Positions 45,671 to 58,577 are shown, numbered from the stretch's first letter. The stretch is DNA of 64,000 nt from Aricia agestis (GCF_905147365.1 NC_056422.1:7132501-7196500); one strand, 5' to 3'. The notes: generated by a model from the letters alone, not told the origin. A program made the numbers and translations.

Positions 45671-47086
45671 AAATTTTATTACAAATAAGCATTTAAAACT
45701 TTAAAGTTAATTTCATCGACAAAATATCAATACAGTGCTATCAGCTGTGCGAGCTGTTTGACGCCATATTTGTTTTAGTGACTACTAGCGCCGCAGTGGG
45801 AAAAAAATGAAATACGTTCAATTACCTTCATGTCCGCTATCTTCAAAGGGCTATGTTACAAATCGCTAACTAGTTGGATGTTGAGTGATGATCGTTCAAT
45901 CGACGTTCGGCCGAGTCATTCAATTGAATGGTGTCATTCAATGAATGCGCTAGTCATTCAATCGAATCGCAGACTGAACCAGATGACTGCGACATATACA
46001 ACGTCTGAAATTACGTCAGTGGGCTTCGGCCTGATCAATCACCGAGCATACCACCTCGCTCGGTCGGAAGATCTTCCTTTTCGGCCGCCACTGCATCGTT
46101 AAATATCCATCTAATAGTTTAAGCTAAATTATTATGAGTTATGACTATGACGACTTTACAAAAAGAGTAACAGCCATTTTGGTGTTATTTGTTGAGTCCT
46201 TCCAAGACATCCATACTTCCATACTAATATTATAAATGTGAAAGTGCGTCTGTCTGTCTGTCTGTTACCGCTTCACGCTCAAACCGCTGAACCGATTTTG
46301 CTGAAATTTGGCATGGAGATACTTTGAGTCCCGGGAAAGGATATAGGATACTTTTTATCCCGGAAAAATGTAACGTTTTCGCGCGATAAACGAGTTTTGG
46401 CGCAACGAAGTTGCGGGCTTCATCTAGTTCTTCATATATTAACAATATCAACTCCAACCCTTTCCTAAGTGCAATGAAGTTTAACACCCTTATTTTTCCA
46501 TTGTGGTTCAAGTACCATAGGCGAGCATGGTCATGCCACTTGTCCCCAAAATTCTGGACACTTGGATAAGGACTAAGTACTTATATGAAAATAAAATTTT
46601 CTGTAAAAGTATTTTAATAATAATTGATTGTATAAAAAAATCATAGAATTGTTACAATATATTTAAAGTAATATAATATGGACGGACTTAATTACGATTT
46701 TTTAAGCGCGTGCGGACAACAAAAATGCCGATCGACTTTAGCTCAGGCAAAATAGTCTACTCCGCATAACTTGGTATTGAAGAATAATTATGTTTTGTGG
46801 AGAAAAATTCGTTATTTTGCGTGCGCTAAAGTTGGTCAGAAAGCAAATGGTGGGCCAAGGAGATAATTTTGTCCCACATGCGCGCTTAGATTATCTCTTA
46901 GAAATTCAAGTTACATTTACAACCATTTATTACAATCATTGTTATTATTAGACTTAAAAACTAAAGAAGAAGCTTACAAACCTTACACCTTATTTCTTGT
47001 CCAACATACACATTACTAATAAAGATTTGAGGTCCGCTGCCTTTATCTCTCCAGTGAATTATCCAATATGAGAGACAAAGACAAAT
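45671..47086. repeat. No gene; repeats
   Basis: ATTCAATtGAATG-rich palindromic phrases near 45895-45965; 45998-46075 resembles 30499-30570 (CAACGTCTGAAAT... GGGCTTCGG). An interspersed repeat copy lies at 46204-46432, and a probable MITE with GACTTTAG/CTAAAGTTG ends at about 46730-46850. Confidence 0.5.
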
Positions 47087-47249
47087 GTACTATCAGAGAA
47101 GTTGATTCCTAGGCAGATAGCGGACCTAATTAATTTGGTCACGTTCAGTCAAGCCCATCTGACCAATCACAGCTAACATTGAATTGACATAAGCCCACCA
47201 AATGACGTGGGTCTGTTTACTGCTTAGGAATCAATTTCCCTGATGGTAC
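47087..47249. mobile_element. MITE (GTACTATCAGAGAAGTTGAT family)
   Basis: Same ends as 24008-24174. It sits just past the stop codon of the next gene, so may lie in its 3' UTR. Confidence 0.75.
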
Positions 47250-47304
47250 CTTGTACTGATAACTGGGAATAATCCCAGCATTCATATTTTAATTAGTAAG
47301 GGGG

Positions 47305-50300
47305 CTACAGACTTGTTTCAATATGTCCAAATCTTAAATCACTGAGTTTACTCTCAACAAGTTCCAGGTCTTTTATTCGTTCCAAAGTATTAACTTCTGA
47401 CGGTTGAGTTATATTCAGACTGTCTACTTCTTTTCTGGCAGTATTAACTTCTTGACGGTTGGGACGGTCTTCTCTGTCAATGATAGCAGTGGAATTGAAA
47501 GGTCGTCTCATATTCGCAGCCACGCTAGTTGTTAAATCGTTCAGCTGGTTTAGGACATCTGAAATTATAACTTTAAGTTAATATGACTTGTATTATAATA
47601 TAAATCAATATAACGTAGAAAACTGTATGTAAATACACTTGTATAATAATCTAATATTTAGTGTTAGTTTGAAGTAGTTCTCAATTTTATAATTACGTAT
47701 ATAGTATCATACAGGAAACATGCATCTCTCCATATTAAAAAATATCCCATATCCTTAGAAAAGATTTAAAGTATTTTAGATATCATTTGAGCCTTGAGAG
47801 GTAAAAGATAGACTTTCGCATTTGTAATAATGGGTGTGAAATTACCTGTTATTTGTAAGTTCATAGAATCATCCATGAAACTATCCTTAGAACCTCTCTC
47901 AGATTGATCTTGCATCACATTATCCATTTCACATTTGGCTGTTAAATGCTTGCTAAGTACCGCCTTTCTTAGTGACCTAGGTTTTACATTTGGATGATAC
48001 AATATTGAAGATTCACGCTTCTTCATATCTGAGAGATCAATTTCATCGAGTTTGATGGAAAAACTCAAATCCGTCTTAGTTTTCAAGTGCCTTGTTAAAA
48101 TGGCCAATGGTAGCTTTCGTGGAGTATTTCTTAAGTTGATAGTCCGCGCGAATATACTTTTTGTTATGTTAGCTGGTTTTCTGGGTGACTGTACATAGGT
48201 TTGCTTCTTTATGTTTAAAGTGTACGTGTCATTTCTCACTTCAGCTGGTTCATCATTATAGAAGTCATCATCATTTTCTTTAGGCACAAATATAAAGTAT
48301 ATTCTCTTTACGATTGTATATAGAAGTTGCAGTCTTTTAATAAGTTTGTTGTAGCCAACTGTAATGTTTGCTTTCTTTATGTCGTAGACAAAATCTCCTT
48401 CGGAGCAAAGACTGTTGCTTACAATCTTACATTCCATTTGGGCTGAAATGGGAAAATCATTAAATTAGTTTTGCTAGCATTTTGTCTAAAGTCTAGAGTA
48501 AGTGACAATGCCAATTTGAATTTAAAAAACCTGCCACCAAACTTTGAACATGCTCCTATTTGGAGCTTGGTTGAAAAAAAATGTTAAAATGCAAAATTTT
48601 TTTACTCCTGAGCAGTACAAATTCCAATGTCCGACTTACGATTCGATTTATAATATTCGACATCGATTTATTTCTATTCACACAATTTTTTATAGTAAAT
48701 AGTAAAACATAAAATAATTACCTTTGTACAAATTATCAAGGAGACATTTCAGGTCATCACTTTGAGGCAGAGCCTCCGGTTCATTCTTGTTGTAAACATC
48801 AAAGAACTCATACACCAAGTAACCAATGTTGATGACCTCACATGTTCTGCTGTTATCGTAGCTTTTTCCTTTCATTAACTCCAACAACTTTTGTTGCATT
48901 ATTTGCTTCGTTTTCTGGAGAATAGAAACTACTCTTAAAACATAATGTTTACTAGTTATAGCCCGCGAAAAAATTATTCTTGGCATACAAACTTTGATCT
49001 CCTATTTAATTGCCAGTTGAATTTTTTAAATTCTAAATGAAGACACATTAAGAGCATACAACAGGGGCTAGAGAATGAAAAAAAAGTACGTGTAATATCT
49101 ATAGCTGTCTCCCTTACCTCAAGCCTATACCGCAGAACGCGATAGAGACAACTGCAGAAAATCCAGAAAATCAACGATTCGTTGTCCCCTGATTCCTTCT
49201 CCAAAACTTAACCGATTTAAGTACTTTTTTCATTAAAGATTAAAAAAAGGCTTGAGCTGTGTTCCTATGTTTTGCTTTTTTTGTATAATCTAGCCAAATC
49301 TGTTTTCTGGACGTTTGAACACAGCGGAAAATCTGGCCATTTTTTTGGGTTTTTGAATGTTCATATCTTATTTAATAATTAAATTATGAAAAAAAAAAAA
49401 ACATAGGGACATTGTATTAGTGGCCGTAGATATTCAGGAAAAAAATTATAACTCTACTAGCATTATCCAGGGAGGAAACAGGGGACAATGTTTGTATGGA
49501 AAAAAGGGCGGTGTGGAATCCTCTTAAAAGTGATATGTTTTTATATTATCCTTTATACAAAAATATAATTCAGCACCATCTCTTGACAATAATAATATAA
49601 GTATGTCGCTAAAATTAATGAGAAACTTTACCTCAGCAAAAGCAGAAGGATCGACAATAAGGAAGACATTATTTCTTATCTGCATCACTTCTTCAGACCA
49701 AATATTCAAAAGCACTGCAGAATGGTGGCTGGTAGGAGACAGCATCAGGGCAGGTACTAGATGGGGATCTAGTGCTTCTAAGCTAGCTAGACCACTTCGG
49801 AGACCTAGGATTCCTGGGAGAAGGAGCAAAGAAAAAATTAAAATGTATACTGTCAATGTTGCTACACTCCTTCAACATATAAACTGTAACTGTGCAAAAT
49901 TTCATGCACCTACGTTTCCCCATTTTTCGTAAAAAGGGTTACAAAGTTTTTCTCTCACGTATTAATATATAGATATAATACTTACTTTTCTCATCACAAG
50001 AGCATGACATAGCAAAAGTACCAATTTGCAGCAACCTTTCATTGTATGTATCAAATTTTTTCACAAATTCACATGTCTCCTCAATATCTTCAGAACTTTC
50101 TGACAAGCAGGAACATGATAAGTGGGACTTTTTGAGATGTTCTTGGAGCATATGTGCTGGTGACACATTCTGACTGAATGAATGCACTAGTAATGCTAGT
50201 AGAGATGTGTTTGTATTCGTTTCTAATGCATACAAAACATCCTTCAATACATCTATCAGCACACTTACATTGAAAGGCATGATGGGTAATTTCAAATTCT

Positions 50301-52457
50301 CCCTAGTAGCTTGATATTCAGAGTCTACATCACCTTCTATTAAATCACTTAAAAGTGCCTTTGTTTCTCTTAGAACCTAAAAAATTATATTATATACTTA
50401 ATGTTTTATTTGAAACCTTATATTTATGGATTTAGGCCTGTTTTACTTATGTACGTAAGTATAGGTCTACCAGAATCTGATGGGTAAAAGCGAGAAAAGA
50501 AATTGACTCTAGCAATACCGTGGGGAATTGGAATAAAACATTTTGATCCTTTTATTTCCTTTTAGCAGCTGATTCTGTGTGTGAAACATGTAAATATAAA
50601 GTTTTATCCAATGATCAGGGTCCATATTTTTTGAAAATCTGCCATCCAAAGCCATCAGATCCTGGTAGACCTATAACTGTTGAGTGAAATTGCAAAAATA
50701 TGTTATGACTACCAATCAAAACAAAATGAACGAGTGGCTGCTGTAACTGTATATAAAGTTAATAATTATGCAAAAATTTTATAAAGTTGTGTTGCATACT
50801 GTGAAATTCGCCAGCAAACTGTTATGCAATTTGGCAATTTGTATTCTATAAGATAAAAATATGTAAATTTATTTTGAATAAATGAAAAAAAAAAACAAAT
50901 AAATGAATAATCAGCATACTCACTACTTCACAGCGAGCCTTAACAACAACTTGGTCAGATGGTAGACAGTATCTGCACAGCGTCATGGCAGATAGCAGCA
51001 GCTCATCTATGGACGTGTGCAAGCCTCTCACACACTCCACCAGCTGTAATTGATAAGATACAGATATAATAGGAGTTTACTAATTCCAAAGTATTTATTA
51101 TATTATGAGTATATGCCACTTTAAAATAAATATGCAAATGTTTGCAATGTCGATCTATCAGAAGCATTGGCAGTATCCCATAGCCATAATAAATTCTTCT
51201 ATTATGTCTATATATTATATCTATATGCTTGACATTTATTTAAAAAAAACCCTCTTATTTCTAGATTTTTTTTCAGTTTCAGTTGTTACTCTAACTGCCG
51301 CACTCAGAGTGGAACATTAATTACTTAAATGTAATTAATTCAAAATTTGACATAAGCCCCATACATTATCTGTCAAACTCTTCATTAAATTGAAGGTTAA
51401 TCATAATTAAATGTCTCTGAGTATGGCGGTAAATTACATAAAATATTTAACTGGAGGAAAATATTTACCTCATCTTCAAAATTAGTTTTGTAAACAATAC
51501 TTGACATTTTACTGAGTATCTCGAATGTTTGGTCTACCCAGTTGACAAAATACATGGAATCCAGAAGTAAGGAGTCATTTGATTGGTTCAATGGATCATT
51601 ATTCTTGAGGTTGTTCAGTTGCTCCTCAGTGGTAAGCAACCTTTGGTAACACCAGGAAATTCTCTCAAACAAACAATTTCTGCTCTCCTGTAAATATTTA
51701 CAAAAGCTAAAATTAAAAATAATAAAAATAGAAAATAATAATTACAAGGAAGTGTGAATGAGGCACCTGTAACCCCACAGCACGTAAATAGATTTTGTAG
51801 ATTAGTTTGAGGAGTCTTTGTTGCTGTTGTTTGTATTCATAATAGTAATATGAATACAAACAAAACTTATATAAAAGTATAAGTAATGTAAAGATTAACC
51901 CTTCGATTGTGAAAAAACGAGACACAATAGAATTTCTATTGTATCTCGGTCACCGGTGACCGTTACATGGGGCTTGATGAATAAGGGTCTAATAACTGAT
52001 TTGATAATTAAAATCAGAAATACCCAAATACTTTTGAACATACATACCGAAATACAATATCCACCCCTGTTTTCTATTCTTATAAGGTCCAGAAAGTTAA
52101 TTAAACATTTTTTTATTTGATCTGAACACAGGACATAAACATTATGAATTTTCTGCAAAGATTCTTCTGAGACGTCTTCTTTTTTAACTTCTTTCAATTG
52201 GTTTGCTAAATTCCTCATAAACGGGTGAATATCACCAACCAATAGATTCTAAAATCATCGTTTAGGTAAGACACATTAATAAAAACTAAAATAAACAAAA
52301 TTATGAGTAGCAAAAAGAAAAACAACGATAAACATTTTACTTTAATTATTTCAAATCACAAAATACATACCAAAACGAATTGTAAAGCCACAAATGAATC
52401 TACATTTTTACGACTTTTAAACTCCATGCACTTTGCTTCTATTTCATTAGATTCCAT
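47305..52457 (-). CDS. Vinculin/alpha-catenin superfamily protein, serendipity-alpha-like
   Basis: Nine minus-strand exons, all GT/AG with matching phases: 52457-52371, 52248-52048, 51687-51469, 51043-50924, 50376-49986, 49813-49632, 48914-48722, 48442-47846, 47558-47305, giving 747 residues. The N-terminal 470 or so residues are helical. The segment ERLLQIGTFAMSCSCDEK then LGLRSGLASLEALDPHLV follows the vinculin/alpha-catenin pattern. In insects the member with this degree of divergence is serendipity-alpha, an actin-linked protein of blastoderm cellularisation, but I cannot separate that from alpha-catulin-like relatives. The C-terminal third is basic, probably unstructured, with three related [ST]PRK/RSLRK segments. 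No signal peptide, so cytoplasmic. The start ATG opens exon 1; upstream lies the transposon-rich region. Confidence 0.7.
49060..49527. mobile_element. AAGAGGAT-family element in an intron
   Basis: Right end GGTGTGGAATCCTCTTAA at 49510-49527. Internal ATAGGGACATTGTATTAGTG and GGAGGAAACAGGGGACAA match 15533-15989 and 39967-40458. The left end is truncated. It lies between exons 6 and 7 of the vinculin-like gene. Confidence 0.7.
51295..51429. mobile_element. MITE with CCGCACTCAGAG ends
   Basis: CTGCCGCACTCAGAGTGGAA and the inverse TCTGAGTATGGCGG. An inverted copy is at 53813-53949 inside the P-type transposon. Confidence 0.7.
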
Positions 52458-53812
52458 AGTTTATAAGATTGAATGCAGTGATTATAGTTACAGTGAATGT
52501 ATAAAGGTTAAATTACAATATTAAATTACAACAAACTGAAATAAACAATTAAAATAATAAAAACAACAAAATTTATCTTTTGAAAATAACGACTGGCGTT
52601 TTTGGAGTTTGGACTTTGACGACTGTTGACGACTGTCTTGCTGTCTGTCAAGTGCACAGATTACTAGTAATAAAGTATATATTGGTCAAGTGTCACCGTG
52701 TCACGCATACAGTTCGACAAGGCTTTAATTGAATGTGTCAATGTCAGTCAATGTGCGCTGCTGGTAAAGGAGAACTGTCAAAAATGACGTTTTTGTATGA
52801 TAGCAGCGTTAGTTCCTTTTCTCGCCACGTTCATAAACAGCCTTGTCGAACTCTAGAAAAAGTATTATTGCGGCTCTTCACGATGGGCCAGCGTAGTGGG
52901 CCATCACGATGGCCCAGCGTGTGGAGGGCGTAGTGGCGTAGGATGGCCGAGGTGCCAGCGCTGGCCGTGGAATAGCGGCGGTGTCGGTTTTTCGGCGATC
53001 GAATGGCGCATGGGATGGCTATGCATGATCCGCCTCTACATGATGGCCGTGTTCAGTTGTGACTTAGAGCATTAAACCAGCCCAGAGGCGCCACTCATAG
53101 GCGTACCCCTCTGCCAAAGTTACAAGAGCGGCGGTCACACCCGCTAAATAAATAAAGTTACAAGAGCGGCGGTCACACCCGCTTATATAAAACTAATTGC
53201 CGCGCGTCGTCCGCCATTAGTCGGGTTACATTACGCGCCGAATAAGCTCTGGTAAAAATGCCGAATTGCAGTGTTTTTTGGTGTAAAAATAGGTCACAAA
53301 CTTCAAACCTACAAAAGGATAATATTACATTTCATCTGTAAGTATTAAATTGTTCAAATACTATTAAATAATGCACTTTTTTTAGATAGAGACAATAGAA
53401 AAATATTCATTTGTACTAAGGTGTTGCCAGTATCTTATAGAATGCTATATTCTGAGCAAGTTTTGTAGTTAAGTGTGAAACTAAAACTGATTTTTTTCGT
53501 TTACAGTTATTATTTAAATTTTTCTATTGTATTGAATTAATAATGATTATTATAGATTCGTGTGAATTTTCAAGGAAATGCTGCAATATCACCGCATTTA
53601 TATCGGTATATTATTTAAAAAAACACATAATATTATAACAATTTTATTAGCATGCTTATTATTATTTATAACACTTTCCGATTGAATTTTCAGTCAATAT
53701 TTTATAAAAAATATCAGTTTCAACTTGAAGAATCTGGCAGCACCTCAACAAATTTAGTGATGTGACTGCACTATCACAAAATATATCGATATTTTTTTGT
53801 TTTTATCTCTTT

Positions 53813-53949
53813 CCGCCGTACTCAGAGACATTAAATTATGATTAACCCTCAATTTAATGAAGAGTTTGACAGTTAATGTATGGGACTTATGTCAAAATTT
53901 TGAATTAATTATATATTTTAAGTAATTAATGTTCCACTCTGAGTACGGT
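53813..53949. mobile_element. MITE inside intron 1 of the P-type transposase
   Basis: CCGCCGTACTCAGAGACATT and the inverse at the right end; inverted relative to 51295-51429. Confidence 0.7.
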
Positions 53950-56230
53950 AGGAGCATTAAACCAGCTTGGTTTATTGCTCTAAATTTCATCTAGATATTT
54001 TTTTTTAATTTGTAAAAGAAGTTTTAATCCTTCAATCGCGGGTTCTCTTATTGTTCTCGCGGCCAGATGTGGCCGCTTGGGAGTTGAAGCAAAAATTAGT
54101 GCTGTTACAGCACAATGGCAAATTTTTCGCGAAACCGGATAGCAAAAAACATTCTTTCTCTGCGAGATTTCGTCCTATTGTTATAAAAATAGCCTTAAAT
54201 GAAGGGTAATATAACTTACCATAAGAAACAAAAAAGGGTTTTGTTATGCAAAAAGTTTAAATAAGTCATAAAGTTTTAAAAAAAATAGGAGAAAACACGT
54301 GCAAATTTTACAACTATTGTATTTTTTTACAGAAACAGCCCCCATAACCCATTTTTATTGATTATTATAATATCCAAAGAGCTTAGAGCATTAAACCAGC
54401 CAAATATAAATAAGCCAAAGAGCGAGCGTAATTTTGTGAGTCATTTCTTTATTTTTTCTTACAGATTTCCAAAAGATATTGTGATTCGATGTGTGTGGGT
54501 TAAATCATGTGGGAACCATGAAACATGGACTCCTAAAAGAACGAGCACAATTTGCTCCGCACATTTTGTAACTTCGTGTTTCATCACACAGTCAAATAAT
54601 AAGAGAAGATTGAAACAGAACTCCATTCCAGCTTTAAAATTGTCATCCGAGGTAATTTTCATTTACTTGCCCACGACTATGTGTGCATAAAATATAATAT
54701 GATCTGCAGCTTTTAAAGTAGTGCGAGGGTAAACAACCTGTACTTATATTTTTTGTTCGTTTCAGGTTCAACCTTGCGAAAACTCTGAAGGTGAACAAGA
54801 ACCAAAACGGAAAAAAATTGAAACTCCTCAGCCAGTTCAAATTGAAGAAGGTAAAACTCGCAAACTACAAACCCATCCACCGGAACACAACATTTGTATT
54901 GCAACCACTTCAACTGTCAATCCATAATTACACGATACGCCAAGAAAGAAAAAATTGAAGAAACAGCTACAGATGAAAAATAAGCAAATAAAAAGACTTC
55001 TGTCGCAAAAAAGTTAGGTATTTAAAGAAAAAAGTAGCAGGACTGCAAGAAATATTAAAAACTCTTTCAGATAAATCTTTGATCGATAAAGAAGAGCGTC
55101 AAGTTTTAGAAAAAATTGGCGTAGAAGAGAAAGAACTTCTTAAGAGACAGTTAATTAAAAGCAAAACAGGAAAAATCCCTACAACCAAATATTGTTCGGA
55201 ACTTAGATGTTTTGCTTTAACGCTACATTTCTATTCGCCCAAAGCCTATAGGTACGTGCGAAAAACTTTTGGGACATGTTTACCTGCACCAAGGACTTTT
55301 ACAAGATGGTACAGTTCTATCGACGGGCAAGGTTTTACAAAAGAAGCGTTGGTTGCATTAAAACTAAGAGCTGAGTGTAATCCTGAGCAGAAAATATATT
55401 GTACTTTGGTTTTTGATGAAATGAAAATAAAAAAATCTACGGAGTATATATCAAGCACTCAAAGACATTACGGCTACGTGAACCATGGATTTGATTTTAT
55501 TTCTGATCATTCTGAAGAGGCAACTGACGCTTTAGTATTTTTGTTAGTTGGGATAAATACTACGTGGAAGTTACCCATTGCCTACTTTTTAATAAAAGGC
55601 ATTAATGCTAGTCTAAAAGCGCGACTTGTGACACAAGCTTTCCATTTAGTCCATGAAACTGGTGTAGAGATCAAAGCATTGACTTGTGACGGTACTAAAG
55701 CTAATCTTGCTATGGCTGAAGAGCTAGGCTGCTGTTTGGACGTTAAAAATTTACAAACCACAATTCTAGATCCACAAACAGGACAACAATTCTTCTTTTT
55801 TTTAGATCCCTGCCATATGCTCAAGCTTGTGCGAAATTCATTCGAGCATTACAAGTTCTTTTCCAAACCAAACTCAGAAAATTACATTCAGTGGTCTTTA
55901 ATTCAAAGATTGCACGAAACACAGCATTTCAGCACAAGTGTGGCCGATGCATTGACATTTTGTAAAAATGAGATGAAGTTGCCCATGCTTGATAGTGACA
56001 ACGTCCTTGAAACTGCAGAATTTTTAAAATTGATTATTGATTTATTTGACATACTTGATAGTAAAACTTGGGGCGATCGGCTTAAACAAGCTTTAAATCC
56101 AAAAAACTATGAAACTGCTTTTGCGAAATTAGACGAAACAAAAGCAGTTCTTTTGAATTTGGAGACTGACGTTCAAAACCGTCAACAAATTACAAAAAGA
56201 GTTAATCTTTTGGAGTCTCTTCGCACGGCC

Positions 56231-56398
56231 GTAGCTAGGGGGGGCATTGTGGGGCAATGCCCTACCTTAAAATCATAATGCCCTACCATAAAAATACCAA
56301 AACCCAAGAAAATCAATCAATTATGATTTTTCTTTTACTTCCGCCCTACCTGTAACCAATGCTGCCCTACCTCATCATAATCTGACTTTAGCTACAGC
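56231..56398. mobile_element. Short element breaking the transposase
   Basis: GCCGTAGCTAGGGGG at the left and CTTTAGCTACAGC at the right (inverse GCTGTAGCTAAAG). Transposase similarity stops at the left join and resumes right after it. Confidence 0.65.
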
Positions 56399-58577
56399 CC
56401 TGTCTCCTCGTTACACAGGTTTTCTTGGATTTCTTGTGTGCATAGAAAGTGCAAAACGCTTATTTGAAAACTTAGTTTTGGCACCTAATGCACAAATGAA
56501 TTACTTACCCCTGCACAAAACGAGCCAGGATCATATAGAGATATTTTTTTTAGTTGTTAGAAGTCACGGTGGTTATTCAGATAATCCATCTGCTCGTCAA
56601 TTTGAAACCATTTATTAAAAATTGTTAGTCCATACTGAATTGATCCGGAATGAGAGGGGTACAAACTGTATCCCACTAGAAAAAAATTCAATTCTTAATT
56701 GTACGTCCGCGATTAAAAAAAATCAATTCTAGCTCGAAACAAAAGGACTTCGAAATACCTTTAACGAACAATCATTCAGAAGAGATTAACATGATCACAG
56801 AAATAGAGGCACAAACATACTTATCACCTTTTGGCTTGGCATACTTTATTGGCAAGCAATGTTTTCATAACATCGGGGGTCACTATTTTGATAATGATTT
56901 CATTGTGCACAATATTGAACTAGCAAAACTTGTAACAGAAAAATATACCAATGTTAAAATTACTTATTTGTCTAAGAAAAGTGTCCCTCAAAAGTGTATA
57001 AGGCATGTATACACAAAGCTTATTCACTTCAAAAATCAATAAAATTGTATCTTCTTTTTTTACTATTCTTTCCTTTACTATCCCCTAGTCTTTACGTTTT
57101 ATATACTATCGTGACAAATAAAATTATTAAACTATATACATAATTTGTTTCTATATTTCCTTACCCATACCCAACTGCAGTATTTTACTGTGCAATTTAT
57201 CTTTTTAAAATTACGTTTCAAAACATACATGTAGTGTATATTTTGTAATTAAAATCCTTTGTTTTGACACCCTACTTGATGGGTTGCTTATGACAAAATA
57301 ATATTAGTAAATTATTATTCTGCTTTAATATTAGTAAATTATTATTTATTAACCTTCGCTTTTTCGGCAATTGGGTAAAAATAATTAAGTGTTTCTGGTA
57401 GACCTAAGAATTCATCGATAGTCGAATATCGATAATGTCATGCACCAGCTTGTTTAATTTTGCTGCTATTGTTTTACTTTTTACTATGCCATTGTGTTGT
57501 ATACTGACATCATTACGTGGGCGACTGTGTGAGTATGCGATTGTGTGCGTGCATAGCGACATGATTGAAAAGTCTATGTGTGCTACCTCACCCCGCACCA
57601 AAAGTGGCAGAAATTTTTGCTTACAAATTGTTACGCGTGGCTCCTCCGGGCTGGTTTGATGCTCTAAGAGTTGTGATCTAAACGTCGTTCAAGATGGACG
57701 TGTAAGCATTAGCCATTGCGGCAATGCAAAACGTGCATTTTTAATAATTTATGACTTCACCAGATGACCCGGTGACCTTCGTATCACTAATATGAACCTT
57801 CTCTTGAATTCTACGAATAATTATTTCGAGACTAAAATTAAAATAATGGTTTATGGTAGCGATGATGATGACAATGATGAATGTAATAATAGCATAATAT
57901 GCTTTCCGTTCTTACAACATCGCCGAAACTCCCAAAATTGTATTTTTAAAGAGTTAGGAGTTATGTACATATATAATGTAAAAGCTATAATAATTATTGT
58001 AAAGTTTCATTAAAATCCGTTCAGTAGTTTTGAGTAAAAGAGTACCTTACAAAAGTAACAAACATCCATACAAACTTTCGGCTTTATCATATTAATATAG
58101 TTTCATTTATTATGAGACCACGTACTTGTCATTTTGAATGAAATTCGTAAATTGTAATACGAATTACGACGTCCTCACTCGACCGCGGTCAGGCACCAAC
58201 TGTCGTATCGCCAACGTGTAGAGGCGTACCGCCATCGCTAGGCCATCATCCTTTGATGTGCGGCTGAAAAACCGACACCGCCGCCATTCCACGGCCAGCG
58301 CTGGCGCCATCGGCCATCCTACGCCACTACGTCCTCCACACGCTGGGCCATCGTGATGGCCCACTACGCTGGCCCATCGTGAAGAGCCGCAATTATAAAA
58401 TCATTTGACATAACTTTTTTTTTAATTAATTTGCCAATATTTTTAATCTGTTCTCTATTTTGTGAATTGTGATACAGCTCTACAAATATAACTAGTAATC
58501 TATGGATACAGCATTTCATTCGATTTATTACTTTTTCCGAGCCTAATTTTTAAAATAAATTTACAAATAACGAAACA

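Larger units (their letters stand above)
53258..57042 (+). pseudogene. P-type transposase with THAP domain, disrupted
   Basis: Exon 1 (53258-53337) opens MPNCSVFWCKNRS, the first half of a THAP zinc finger. Exon 2 (54465-54651) completes it with WVKSCGNHETWTPKRTS, ICSAHF and the C-terminal IPALK. Exon 3 starts 54766 and meets an in-frame TAA at 54925, then a TAG and frameshift near 55015, within what should be the coiled coil (TPRKKKLKKQLQMKNKQIKR). The catalytic part is open from 55079 (LVFDEMKIKKS, LTCDGTKANLAMAEELG, FFLDPCHMLKLVRNSF). A MITE at 56231-56398 breaks it again. The frame resumes at YTGFLGFLVCIESAKRLFEN, with further stops before the last open stretch ending at 57042. At least four breaks, so no functional transposase is expected. 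Confidence 0.9.
53063..57668 (+). mobile_element. P-type DNA transposon, full length but decayed
   Basis: Both ends carry CTTAGAGCATTAAACCAGCC (right end inverted, one mismatch), flanked by a perfect 8-bp duplication AGTTGTGA (53055-53062, 57669-57676), as P elements make. A 29-bp direct repeat lies near the left end (53117-53145, 53155-53183; core AAGAGCGGCGGTCACACCCG). The transposase is at 53258-57042. Confidence 0.9.
52868..58392. mobile_element. Element with terminal inverted repeats of about 200 bp, hosting a P-type transposon
   Basis: Left end TTGCGGCTCTTCACGATGGG; the right end is its inverse. About the first 130 bases of each end are nearly identical, and similarity fades over the next 70. 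TTA flanks both sides (52865-52867, 58393-58395). Without the P insertion (53063-57668) the element is about 0.9 kb. No coding sequence of its own is seen. Confidence 0.75.

Noticed and set aside
26583..46432. CRISPR-like regularity of repeated units
   Set aside because: The repeats are dispersed eukaryotic elements without regular spacers; this is an insect nuclear sequence.
52733..52933. Small frame near the left end of the long-TIR element
   Set aside because: Most of it lies in terminal-repeat DNA and has an antisense counterpart at 58164-58364 for the same reason.
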